A DNA stretch of 64,000 nt from Corynebacterium sp. HMSC05H05. Its GTDB lineage: Bacteria > Actinomycetota > Actinomycetes > Mycobacteriales > Mycobacteriaceae. The position numbers and the translations under genes are program-made. Shown piece by piece: positions 1 through 8,240 of the stretch. Every line of letters begins with the position of its first letter. Position 1 is the stretch's first letter. The notes under the pieces were generated by a model. It ran no database searches and was not told where the DNA came from. It saw nothing but the letters and a program-made list of their open reading frames with translations. The DNA lies in contig NZ_KV788388.1 of the NCBI RefSeq assembly GCF_001807265.1, forward strand, positions 62,001-126,000, given 5' to 3'.

Positions 1-1
1 C

Positions 2-1591
2 GGCGTGAACGTGGTCAAGCAGATTGAGGCTGGCTACCCGGCACCGACTGAGTCGACCGTCGCCGAGGGCATCGAGGCCGCCAAGCCGTTCATTGAGACC
101 CTGTGCCGCGCCCAGCGCGGTCTGGCCGACGAGATGGCTAAGGAGACCAAGGAGTTCCCGCTCTTCCCTGCCTACTCCGACAAGGTGTTCAATGCCGTGG
201 AGAAGAAGGCGTCCAAGAAGCTGGCCAAGTTGCTGACCATCAAGGGCAAGGCCGAGCGCGACGAGGCCACCAACGGGTACATGGAAGACATCGAGGAGAG
301 CCTTCTCGACGACTTCGACATCGACGACGATGACCGCGAGGAGTACGCGGCGGCGTCGAAGGAGATCCGCGCGGCGTACAACGCACTGATGAAGCAGATT
401 GTGCGCGAGAAGATCCTCGCCGAGGGCTTCCGCATCGACGGCCGCGGCGTGACGGACATCCGCGACCTCGAGGTCGAGGTCGAGCTCATCCCGCGCGCCC
501 ACGGCTCCGCCCTGTTCGAGCGCGGCGAGACCCAGATCCTGGGCGTAACCACCCTGGACATGCTGAAGATGGAGCAGCACCTGGATTCTCTGCACCCGGA
601 GGATTCCAAGCGCTACATCCACCACTACAACTTCCCGCCGTACTCCACCGGCGAGACTGGCCGCGTCGGTTCTCCGAAGCGCCGGGAGATCGGCCACGGC
701 GCGCTCGCCGAGCGCGCGCTGCTGCCGGTGATCCCGTCGCGCGAGGACTTCCCGTACACCATCCGTCAGGTTTCCGAGGCTCTGGGCTCCAACGGCTCGA
801 CCTCCATGGGCTCGGTGTGCGCCTCCACGCTGTCGCTGTACAACGCAGGCGTGCCGCTGGCCGCCCCGGTGGCCGGCATCGCAATGGGCCTGGTCTCCGG
901 CGAGGTCAACGGCGAGACCGAATACGTCGCACTGACCGACATCCTGGGCGCGGAGGACGCGTTCGGCGACATGGACTTCAAGGTCGCCGGCACCCGCGAG
1001 TTCATCACCGCGCTGCAGCTGGACACCAAGCTCGACGGCATCCCGTCGAAGGTGCTGGCTGACGCGCTGAACCAGGCACGCGACGCGCGCGACGCCATCC
1101 TGGACACCATGGCCGAGGTCATCGAGGGCCCGGACGAGATGAACGCCCTCGCGCCGAAGATCACCACCGTGAAGGTCCCTGTGTCCAAGATCGGCGAGGT
1201 CATCGGCCCGAAGGGCAAGACCATCAACCAGATCACCGAGGACACCGGCGCCGAGATCTCCATCGAGGACGACGGCACCGTGTTCGTCTCCGCCGCTTCC
1301 GGCGAGGCTGCGGACGCCGCGATTGAGAAGATCAACGCGATTGCCAACCCGCAGATGCCTAAGGTGGGCGAGCGTTACCTGGGCACCGTGGTCAAGACCG
1401 TGGCGTTCGGTGCGTTCGTGTCCATCATGCCGGGCACCGACGGCCTGATCCATATCTCCAACCTGGGCGGCAACACCCGTGTGGAGAACGTCGAGGACGT
1501 CATCAACGTCGGCGACAAGGTCGAGGTGGAGATCCGCGACATCGACAACCGCGGCAAGATCTCGTTGGTCCCGGTCGAGGACGGCGAGTAA
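2..1591 (+). CDS. pnp: Polynucleotide phosphorylase, C-terminal part (5' truncated by window edge)
   Basis: This is the 3' portion of polyribonucleotide nucleotidyltransferase, which degrades RNA 3'-5' using phosphate and can add tails with NDPs in the reverse direction. The frame is open to the window edge, so about 200 N-terminal residues (the first RNase PH domain) are missing. What remains, in order, is the all-helical linker, the second RNase PH domain with the conserved [16 protein letters not shown] active-site stretch, a KH domain with the GxxG loop IGPKGKT (about residues 405-411 of the visible part), and an S1 domain ending at the stop. A strong hairpin follows. The neighbour downstream is convergent. 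Regulation is not visible because the start is outside the window. Confidence 0.97.
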   Translation, partial: GVNVVKQIEAGYPAPTESTVAEGIEAAKPFIETLCRAQRGLADEMAKETKEFPLFPAYSDKVFNAVEKKASKKLAKLLTIKGKAERDEATNGYMEDIEESLLDDFDIDDDDREEYAAASKEIRAAYNALMKQIVREKILAEGFRIDGRGVTDIRDLEVEVELIPRAHGSALFERGETQILGVTTLDMLKMEQHLDSLHPEDSKRYIHHYNFPPYSTGETGRVGSPKRREIGHGALAERALLPVIPSREDFPYTIRQVSEALGSNGSTSMGSVCASTLSLYNAGVPLAAPVAGIAMGLVSGEVNGETEYVALTDILGAEDAFGDMDFKVAGTREFITALQLDTKLDGIPSKVLADALNQARDARDAILDTMAEVIEGPDEMNALAPKITTVKVPVSKIGEVIGPKGKTINQITEDTGAEISIEDDGTVFVSAASGEAADAAIEKINAIANPQMPKVGERYLGTVVKTVAFGAFVSIMPGTDGLIHISNLGGNTRVENVEDVINVGDKVEVEIRDIDNRGKISLVPVEDGE

Positions 1592-1610
1592 ACCGGCAGG
1601 TCATCGTCGA

Positions 1611-1648
1611 AAAGCGGGCGCTCTCGTGGTGAGGGCGCCCGCTTTCTT
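1611..1648. terminator. Bidirectional terminator between pnp and gabD2
   Basis: A perfect 11-bp stem is formed by AAAGCGGGCGC at 1611-1621 and GCGCCCGCTTT at 1635-1645, with a 13-nt loop. It has flanking A residues on the left and T residues on the right. It lies between two convergent genes, so it can serve both. Confidence 0.85.
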
Positions 1649-1659
1649 GCTTATCGACG
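1647..1659 (-). repeat. Dispersed 13-mer CGTCGATAAGCAA, copy 1
   Basis: The plus strand reads TTGCTTATCGACG, the exact reverse complement of the 13-mer also found at 7285, 17772, 21956 and 31396. This copy is noncoding and directly abuts the pnp terminator. No known family is assigned. Confidence 0.7.
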
Positions 1660-1666
1660 TTTCACG

Positions 1667-3271
1667 TCACGGCAAGAACCGCAACTTCTTGCCAAGATCC
1701 AGCGCAGTGGTCATGAGCTCGCCGTAGTACTTGCGCGGCATCTGCTTCGGGCCGCGCATGGGCATGATCCGCTGCTGGGAAATGTTCTTGACCTCGGTGT
1801 ACTTGGTCAGTCCCTCGGGGCCGTGGCGGCGGGCGACACCCGACTCCTTCACGCCGCCGAGCGGGGTGGACACGGATGCCCAGGTGGCCGCGTAGCCGTC
1901 GTTGATGGTCACGCCGCCGGCCTGCACCTGCTCAGCGATTTCCCAGGCTGTGTCGGGAGCGCCGAACACGGAGGCGTTGAGGCCGTAGCTGGTGTTGTTG
2001 GCTAGGCGGATCGCCTCGTCGGTGTCCGCCACGCGCTGGACGTAGACGACGGGGCCGAAGACCTCCTGGGTGAGGAGGTCGGCGCTTTCGGGCACGTCGA
2101 TGAGCACCGTCGGCTCGAAGAAGAACGGCCCAAGGTCCGGGCGGGGTGTGCCGCCGGCGACGACGGTCGCGCCCTTTGCCACGGCGTCGTCGACGAACCG
2201 TTGCACGGTGTCCAACTGGTTCTGGTTGATCAGCGAGCCCATCTGGTAGTTCCAGTTCAAGCCCGACCCCAGTTTGATGCGTTTGGTGGCGTCGCGGAAC
2301 GCGGCGATGAAGCGGTCGAAGACCTCGTCGGGCACGTAAATGCGCTCGATGGAGACGCACAGTTGGCCGGAGTTGGAGAAGCAGGCTGTGGCGATGGTGT
2401 CGATGTGGGCCTCGATGTCCGCATCCGGCGCGATGATCATCGGGTTCTTGCCGCCGAGCTCGGCGGAGTAGCCCACGAGGCGCTCGCCGACAACCTTGCC
2501 CAGAAGCTTGCCGGTGGCGGTGGAGCCGGTGAACATGAGGTAGTCGCACTGCTGGGCGATCGCCCGGCCGACGACCTTGCCTGAACCGGTGACGATCTGG
2601 AACACGTCGTGCGGGAGACCAGCGTTTGTGAGTAACTTCTTGGCGATGATGGCAGAAAACGGGGTGGAAGAATCCGGCTTCGCCACCACGGCGTTACCGG
2701 CCAACAATGCGGGGATGGCGTCGGAGACGCCGAGCGCGAGCGGGTAGTTCCACGGGCTGATCTGGCCCACCACGCCCTTGGGGTAGCGCTGCTCCTTAGT
2801 GGAGGTGATCAATGGAAATGCGCCAGCACGGCGCTTGGTGGACAGAAAACCGGCTGCGTTGTTGGCGTAGTAGCGGGTGTTGTTGAGCACGTCCAGCACT
2901 TCATCGAACGCCGCGGTGCGGTCCTTACCTGTCTCCAGCTGCACCAGATCCGCCAGCAGGTCTTGGCGTTGAATAACAATCTTGTGGAATTTCTCCATGA
3001 CCTTCACGCGGTCCGCTACTGGTTTCGCGGACCAGTCCTTTTGCGCCGAGTGGGCGATCCGGAACGCTTCGTCCACATCCGCCTCCGTGCCGTTGCCGAC
3101 AGCGCCGAGGGCGTCCTCAACGACGGGGGAGCGGACCACGGTGCAGTCTCCGGAGGCAAGCGAACCGGTGGTGTGGTTGGTGGTGAGCTTGAGCAGTTCC
3201 TCTACGAAAGGTGTTGGCAGTGCTTCTTCCTTGAGCCGTCTTGGGAGCATGGAGACGAGCTTAGGCTGCAT
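1667..3271 (-). CDS. gabD2: NAD(P)-dependent succinate-semialdehyde dehydrogenase, GabD2 type
   Basis: A cytoplasmic aldehyde dehydrogenase of 534 residues. It probably oxidises succinic semialdehyde to succinate, linking GABA or 2-oxoglutarate-derived semialdehyde to the TCA cycle. The Rossmann motif SPWNYPLALG, the general-base glutamate in ELGGKNP (about E271) and the nucleophile in SNSGQLC (about C305) are all present. The open frame extends further upstream, but that part overlaps the divergent gene at 3354 and has shadow composition, so the ATG at 3271 was chosen. An ATG at 3250 is an alternative. No good Shine-Dalgarno is seen, so a leaderless start is possible. Substrate assignment rests on resemblance to actinobacterial GabD2; another semialdehyde is possible. 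Confidence 0.8.
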   Translation of the reverse strand: MQPKLVSMLPRRLKEEALPTPFVEELLKLTTNHTTGSLASGDCTVVRSPVVEDALGAVGNGTEADVDEAFRIAHSAQKDWSAKPVADRVKVMEKFHKIVIQRQDLLADLVQLETGKDRTAAFDEVLDVLNNTRYYANNAAGFLSTKRRAGAFPLITSTKEQRYPKGVVGQISPWNYPLALGVSDAIPALLAGNAVVAKPDSSTPFSAIIAKKLLTNAGLPHDVFQIVTGSGKVVGRAIAQQCDYLMFTGSTATGKLLGKVVGERLVGYSAELGGKNPMIIAPDADIEAHIDTIATACFSNSGQLCVSIERIYVPDEVFDRFIAAFRDATKRIKLGSGLNWNYQMGSLINQNQLDTVQRFVDDAVAKGATVVAGGTPRPDLGPFFFEPTVLIDVPESADLLTQEVFGPVVYVQRVADTDEAIRLANNTSYGLNASVFGAPDTAWEIAEQVQAGGVTINDGYAATWASVSTPLGGVKESGVARRHGPEGLTKYTEVKNISQQRIMPMRGPKQMPRKYYGELMTTALDLGKKLRFLP

Positions 3272-3353
3272 TCGCCGTGGTAGGGTTTGGCGGATTATCA
3301 GTGGAGTTCCGCTTTGACGGCCCCGCGAGTTCCCGTGCAGGAAAGGTGAATCC

Positions 3354-3929
3354 ATGGGGCGCATTAATGTGAAAAAGACTGCCGTGGCCCTTGTGGCTGG
3401 TCTTTCCGCATTTGCTGCGACCGGTGTCGCAGTCGCGCAGGGAGGCATTGCCGCCAACCTTGCCCTGTCGGGCACGTTTTTCTCCGTGAGCATGAGTCAC
3501 CTTAGGGGAGAAGGCCTTTCGGTGTTCGTGGACGGCGAACAGATGGCCAACCAGCAGTTGCCCGTCGCGCGTTTTAAGTTCCAGCACGCCTACGCGTCCA
3601 ACCTCTGTTTGTCTGCAACGTTGCCAGATGTGCCGCTGATCGGGGAAAGCACTTTCCGTCTTTCGGCGAACGGGAATGACAGCGTTGAGGCCCGCGATTT
3701 GGTCGTAGGCGCCACGGATGTCTCAGGCTCCCTCGACCTGGGCAATGCGGCTGTTGGCGTGGACGCTAGTCAGTACAACGATGCTGCGGCACCGGGCGCC
3801 TGGGGTCTGTCTGCCGGAACCGTGGCGTTGAGCGCAGACCACATCCGGGCGACGTCGGTGGGAGCACAAACGCTGAAGGTGTCCGGCGTCAACGTTTCCG
3901 TCAAAAGGGGCTCATCAGATGCCTGCTAA
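3354..3929 (+). CDS. Secreted DUF6230 family protein
   Basis: A 191-residue exported protein. Residues 1-28 form a signal-like segment: basic, then VALVAGLSAFAATGVAVAQ. The rest is a beta-rich, Asn/Ser/Val-rich region with few charges, as in actinobacterial DUF6230 proteins. AGGTGA sits just upstream of the ATG. The last 11 bases overlap the next gene, whose product is of the DUF6114 type. That pairing recurs in actinobacteria and suggests one cell-surface complex. The molecular function of the family is unknown to me. Confidence 0.75.
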   Translation: MGRINVKKTAVALVAGLSAFAATGVAVAQGGIAANLALSGTFFSVSMSHLRGEGLSVFVDGEQMANQQLPVARFKFQHAYASNLCLSATLPDVPLIGESTFRLSANGNDSVEARDLVVGATDVSGSLDLGNAAVGVDASQYNDAAAPGAWGLSAGTVALSADHIRATSVGAQTLKVSGVNVSVKRGSSDAC

Positions 3930-4896
3930 GCACGCCGATGACCGTGGTTGGCGCGAAAAATTCCGTGAGTGGCGCAGCACCCGTCCCTTCGCTGGCGGCC
4001 TGCTCATGCTCATCTCCGGCATCATCATGGTCGCGCCGGCGTACTTTACGGTGCAGATTTCGGACCTTCTGGTGATGATCTCCACCATATCCGGCGTGTC
4101 CACTCTGCTCATCGGTGCGCTGCTCATCATGTTCGGCATCGGCACCTGGATGCAGCCGTACACTGCGACGTATTTAGGGGTGCTGGGCATCATCGTCGCC
4201 ATCATCGCGGTGCCGACGTCGAACCTCGGCGGCTTCTTCATCGGGTCGCTCCTCGGCATCGTCGGCGGCGCGCTCGCGCTCGGTTGGGAGCGCGAACCGA
4301 AACGACACCGACACGCAGCCCCAGTCCTCGCCGTCGTTGTAGGTGTAGGTGTCGGCGCACCTATGCTTTACGACGAACCAAAGGTCATCGCCCAGGAAAG
4401 TCCGACTATCCCTCCCGGCAATCCCGCGGTGATTCGCGGGGAGCATGTGGAGCTGAAGGGCAACGTGCACGCCACTGTTGGACTGGCAAATACCGGGGGG
4501 TCGCGCAAGCGCACACTCATCCTGACAGGAGATGAGCTCGTTGCGCGGAACCTCTCTTTGGACCTGCCGGGGCTTCCAGGACTTGGGAACCTGACAACAG
4601 GTCCAGTTGAAACACGACTCTCCCGGGGCCCTGTGCGTATCGAGGTAACGGGAATTACTGCAACGCCTGTGGTGGCCGGGGTGCCGACGGTGCCCGTCAC
4701 GGTGGATCTGAATGGCGATCTGGGCGCTGTCCTCCAGCAGCTCGGCATTCCGGACGCGCGCCCGGTACCAAATGTGGCTGTGCCGGACATGGTCATGGAC
4801 CATGTGGCGCTCAACAACGCAACCTTAGAGCTGGTGAGTCTGCATAGTCAGCAGTTCCGCGCACCGTCGTTCACACTGAGCGCCACAAGAAACTAG
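3919..4896 (+). CDS. Membrane protein with DUF6114 domain and exported C-terminal domain
   Basis: A 325-residue protein translationally coupled to the DUF6230 gene (11-bp overlap). Four or five hydrophobic helices span roughly residues 24-125. A short basic loop (EREPKRHRHAAP) and another hydrophobic segment follow near 135-150. A polar beta-rich domain of about 170 residues then ends in LSATRN. The hydrophilic C-terminal domain probably lies outside the membrane and resembles the secreted partner in composition. DUF6114 has no established activity. The stop codon is part of a CTAG shared with the stop of the convergent gene. Confidence 0.7.
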   Translation: MPAKHADDRGWREKFREWRSTRPFAGGLLMLISGIIMVAPAYFTVQISDLLVMISTISGVSTLLIGALLIMFGIGTWMQPYTATYLGVLGIIVAIIAVPTSNLGGFFIGSLLGIVGGALALGWEREPKRHRHAAPVLAVVVGVGVGAPMLYDEPKVIAQESPTIPPGNPAVIRGEHVELKGNVHATVGLANTGGSRKRTLILTGDELVARNLSLDLPGLPGLGNLTTGPVETRLSRGPVRIEVTGITATPVVAGVPTVPVTVDLNGDLGAVLQQLGIPDARPVPNVAVPDMVMDHVALNNATLELVSLHSQQFRAPSFTLSATRN

Positions 4897-5153
4897 CGGG
4901 AGCCGGGCTTGCGCTCCGGGTTGTCGCTGTGCTCATCCACTGGCCGCTCGCCGTGGCCGAACAGCTCATCGCGCTTCTTGTAGGCGTACAGCCCAGCCAG
5001 GGGAGAAAACCCCATGAGGAATCCCCACCGGCGCTTGGAGTCCTCCTCCATGTCGCTTTCGTAGATCTCCTTTGAGGTGTTGCCCAGTGCCACGATGCCG
5101 CCGATGGCAAGAAGCGCCACGAAACCGAGTCCGAGCCAGGAAATCAGACTCAT
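4893..5153 (-). CDS. Small membrane protein of unknown function
   Basis: An 86-residue protein with one N-terminal membrane helix (about residues 4-24), a short acidic stretch (ESDMEEDSKRR) and a second weakly hydrophobic segment (WGFLMGFSPLAGLYAYKK). The tail is charged (HGERPVDEHSDNPERKPGSR). AGGAGG lies six bases before the ATG, so translation should be efficient. It follows the lipoprotein gene by 9 nt and is probably its operon partner. I do not recognise the family. Confidence 0.65.
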   Translation of the reverse strand: MSLISWLGLGFVALLAIGGIVALGNTSKEIYESDMEEDSKRRWGFLMGFSPLAGLYAYKKRDELFGHGERPVDEHSDNPERKPGSR

Positions 5154-5162
5154 TGTTGCCTC

Positions 5163-5861
5163 CTACTTCTGAAAGTCCACGACCACGCGGGTCGGGTTCT
5201 CCAGCAGGTACAGGTTGTACGGGCGCTGAGCGTTCAGGCCCACGATGTACTGGGCGTCCGCCTCGAAGATTCCGCCGTCGGCGATCTCCTGAATGCCGCC
5301 GGCCGCCACTCCGGCGGGGTCGGCCTTGGCCAAATCCGCGTCGCTCAGGCCCATCGACCACGGCACACCTTGGATGATCAGCTCGAAGTACGCGTTGCCG
5401 GCGGGCACAAGCGGAAGCCCGGAGGCCTGCTGGTGCGGGTCCGTGGTGTAGCCGGCCAACACATTCGGCGTGCCGGTGCCGGATAGCTCCACCACGACAC
5501 GGTCGACACCTTCGTGGGAACCGGCCCGCACGTCTTCGATTTGCAGCTCCCGGTTGCCCGGGTTCTGCAGGTGGGTGTCTTCCAGAGCGAACGGGGTAGC
5601 GGACTGTCCGCCTGCCGGGGCCGCCGCGGCGGAGACATCCTTGGTGTCCGCCTCGGTCGTGTCTTCTGCGGCCGCAGAAGTGGACGCCGGTGCAGTGGAA
5701 CTCGCGGCAGAGGTCGTGGTTGACGCGGCTTCCGGCTCAGAAGACGAACCGGTGTCACCCGTCTCTGCGCCGCAGCCCGCAACGGTCAAGGCGGCCACTG
5801 CGAGTGCTGCGTATACGGCTCGGCTGCGGGTGGGGCTGAACTTGCGGCTGTGGAGTGTCAT
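5163..5861 (-). CDS. AMIN-like domain lipoprotein
   Basis: A 232-residue predicted lipoprotein. The signal peptide ends in the lipobox VAGC (about residues 27-30). A low-complexity Ser/Thr/Ala/Glu linker then runs to about residue 90. The C-terminal beta-rich domain (DRVVVELSGTG, then NPTRVVVDFQK at the end) resembles the AMIN-like domains seen on cell-wall-associated proteins. It is probably anchored on the outer face of the cytoplasmic membrane, binding cell-wall polymers, though the ligand is unknown. It is the first gene of a two-gene unit, divergent from dapB. Confidence 0.7.
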   Translation of the reverse strand: MTLHSRKFSPTRSRAVYAALAVAALTVAGCGAETGDTGSSSEPEAASTTTSAASSTAPASTSAAAEDTTEADTKDVSAAAAPAGGQSATPFALEDTHLQNPGNRELQIEDVRAGSHEGVDRVVVELSGTGTPNVLAGYTTDPHQQASGLPLVPAGNAYFELIIQGVPWSMGLSDADLAKADPAGVAAGGIQEIADGGIFEADAQYIVGLNAQRPYNLYLLENPTRVVVDFQK

Positions 5862-5874
5862 AGCCCCACCCTAG

Positions 5875-6660
<786 letters not shown>

Positions 6661-7293
6661 ATGCAGGTTGAACTCATCGCAGCCACCGCACTGCGCGCCT
6701 CGGTCGCAGAGGGGGTCACTCAAGGCGAGGGTGCGGTTGCCTACGCCTTGCTTAGCGACGAACCTCCGGCCTCCCTCCTCCGCCGACACGCCGACGACTT
6801 GGCTGATTCACGCGCGGACATGCTGGAGCACGCCAGCGCCACATTGCATATCCGGGGTGTCTCGCGCGACGCGGCCGCCGCGATCCGGGGGCACGGCCTA
6901 GCGGTCAGCGAACGCGCGGCGCAGGGCGCTGTGATCCCGGCCGCGATCGCCGCAGACGGGGAACTCACGCGGTTGTTCGAGGCCGCCGTGGAGGAAGCGG
7001 AGTTCGTCCGCGGCGAGCTGTTGCACGCGTTGGAGGAGGCGATGGCGGACGAGCCGAACGCGCTGGTGCGGCGCAAGCGCTCGCGCGAGGCTGCCAATGC
7101 GCTCGTGCCCGCAGCGGCCGCGACCGAGCTTGTCGCTACTGGCACCTACCGGGCGTGGCGCGAATTCATTGCCGCGCACAACGGCAGGTTCCAGCACGAA
7201 GAGATCCGTCAGCTCGCGCTCGCCGTGCTCGAGGTCATGCACCGTGAGGCACCGCTGCTTTTCGGCGATTTGGCGGAAGGGGAACGTCGATAA
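6661..7293 (+). CDS. thyX: ThyX-like protein with degenerate active-site signature
   Basis: It occupies the thyX position between dapB and dapA, as in C. glutamicum. It keeps ThyX-like stretches such as MLEHASATLHIRGVSR, ALEEAMADEPNAL and FGDLAEGER. ThyX makes dTMP from dUMP using FAD, methylene-THF and NADPH. The signature RHRxxS, which binds FAD and dUMP, reads here as RGHGLA followed by VSERAAQG: His, the second Arg and the key Ser are all replaced. The protein is also short (210 residues), lacking the usual N-terminal ACY region and the C-terminal extension. The frame is intact with normal codon use. It may be a relic or a repurposed non-catalytic protein. A functional ThyA elsewhere would then be expected. 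Confidence 0.75.
   Translation: MQVELIAATALRASVAEGVTQGEGAVAYALLSDEPPASLLRRHADDLADSRADMLEHASATLHIRGVSRDAAAAIRGHGLAVSERAAQGAVIPAAIAADGELTRLFEAAVEEAEFVRGELLHALEEAMADEPNALVRRKRSREAANALVPAAAATELVATGTYRAWREFIAAHNGRFQHEEIRQLALAVLEVMHREAPLLFGDLAEGERR
6748..6760 (-). repeat. Near copy of the dispersed 13-mer
   Basis: TTGCTTAGCGACG on the plus strand differs from TTGCTTATCGACG at one base. It lies inside the ThyX-like gene. Confidence 0.4.
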
Positions 7294-7304
7294 GCAATTG
7301 CTTG
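7285..7304 (+). repeat. Dispersed 13-mer CGTCGATAAGCAA, copy 2, with extended match
   Basis: CGTCGATAAGCAATTGCTTG begins here and contains the TAA stop of the ThyX-like gene. The 10-mer TAAGCAATTG also occurs at 34631 and, inverted, at 17769. It defines the longest form of the element seen in this window. Confidence 0.7.
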
Positions 7305-7329
7305 CGTAAGGCAGGTATCCTACTGGGCC

Positions 7330-8238
7330 ATGGGCACATCTCTCAAAGCTGATCTGGGAGCCGACATCTTCGGCTCCGTCTGCGTAGCAATGGTCACGCC
7401 GTTTGATTCCGATGGCGAACTCGACGTTGTGGCAGGCCGCGATCTCGCTGCCCACTTGGTAGAACAAGGAATCGACGCACTAGTGCTCGCAGGCACAACG
7501 GGCGAATCCCCAACAACCACCGACGAAGAAAAGGTCGCGTTCTTAAAAGCAGTGCGCGAAGAGGTAGGGGACAAAGCCCGCATCATCGCTGGCGCGGGGT
7601 CCAACGACACGCGCCACGCGGTGGCAATGGCGAAAGCGGCCGCTAAGGCCGGCGCTGACGGCCTGTTGGTTGTCACGCCGTACTACTCCAAGCCGTCCCA
7701 GGCGGGGGTGGAGGCGCACTTCCGCGCAGTTGCGGAGGCCACTGACCTTCCGATCTGCCTGTACGACATTCCCGGCCGCTCCGGCATCCCGATCGATTCC
7801 GACACCATCCGCAGGCTTGCGGAAGTGGACACGATCAAGGCAATGAAAGACGCGAAGGGCGACATGCTCGAAGCGTCCACCTTGATCCAGGAGACCGGGC
7901 TGGCCTGGTACTCGGGCGATGATCCGTTGAACCTGCCGTGGCTCGCCGTCGGCGCGACCGGAATGATCTCTGTGGTTGGGCATGCCGCACCGAAGGCGCT
8001 GCGTGAACTAGTGACTGCATACGAGAACGGCGATCTCGCCCGTGCACGGGAAATCAACGCCAACACACTCAACGTGCTCGCGCGCCAACAGGGCGCGCTG
8101 GGCGGCGTGACATTTGCAAAGGCAGCTCTGCGACTGCAGGGCATCGAAGTAGGAGACCCGCGCCTGCCGGTCGCTGCGGCGACGGATGAGCAGGTCGAGC
8201 GGCTCCGCGAAGAAATGACACAGGCTGGAGTCCTATAA
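7330..8238 (+). CDS. dapA: 4-hydroxy-tetrahydrodipicolinate synthase
   Basis: Condenses pyruvate with aspartate semialdehyde, the first committed step of lysine and diaminopimelate synthesis. It has 302 residues, the usual size. GTTGES (about 55-60) is the pyruvate-binding motif. The catalytic tyrosine is in LYDIPGRSG (Y145). The Schiff-base lysine is in [10 protein letters not shown] (K173). It lies in the dap operon, 36 nt after the ThyX-like gene and 2 nt before rnj. Confidence 0.97.
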   Translation: MGTSLKADLGADIFGSVCVAMVTPFDSDGELDVVAGRDLAAHLVEQGIDALVLAGTTGESPTTTDEEKVAFLKAVREEVGDKARIIAGAGSNDTRHAVAMAKAAAKAGADGLLVVTPYYSKPSQAGVEAHFRAVAEATDLPICLYDIPGRSGIPIDSDTIRRLAEVDTIKAMKDAKGDMLEASTLIQETGLAWYSGDDPLNLPWLAVGATGMISVVGHAAPKALRELVTAYENGDLARAREINANTLNVLARQQGALGGVTFAKAALRLQGIEVGDPRLPVAAATDEQVERLREEMTQAGVL

Positions 8239-8240
8239 AT

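Noticed and set aside
1651-1668. parS-like site near GTTTCACGT
   Set aside because: Only half of the TGTTTCACGTGAAACA palindrome is present, and the window is not near recognisable origin genes.
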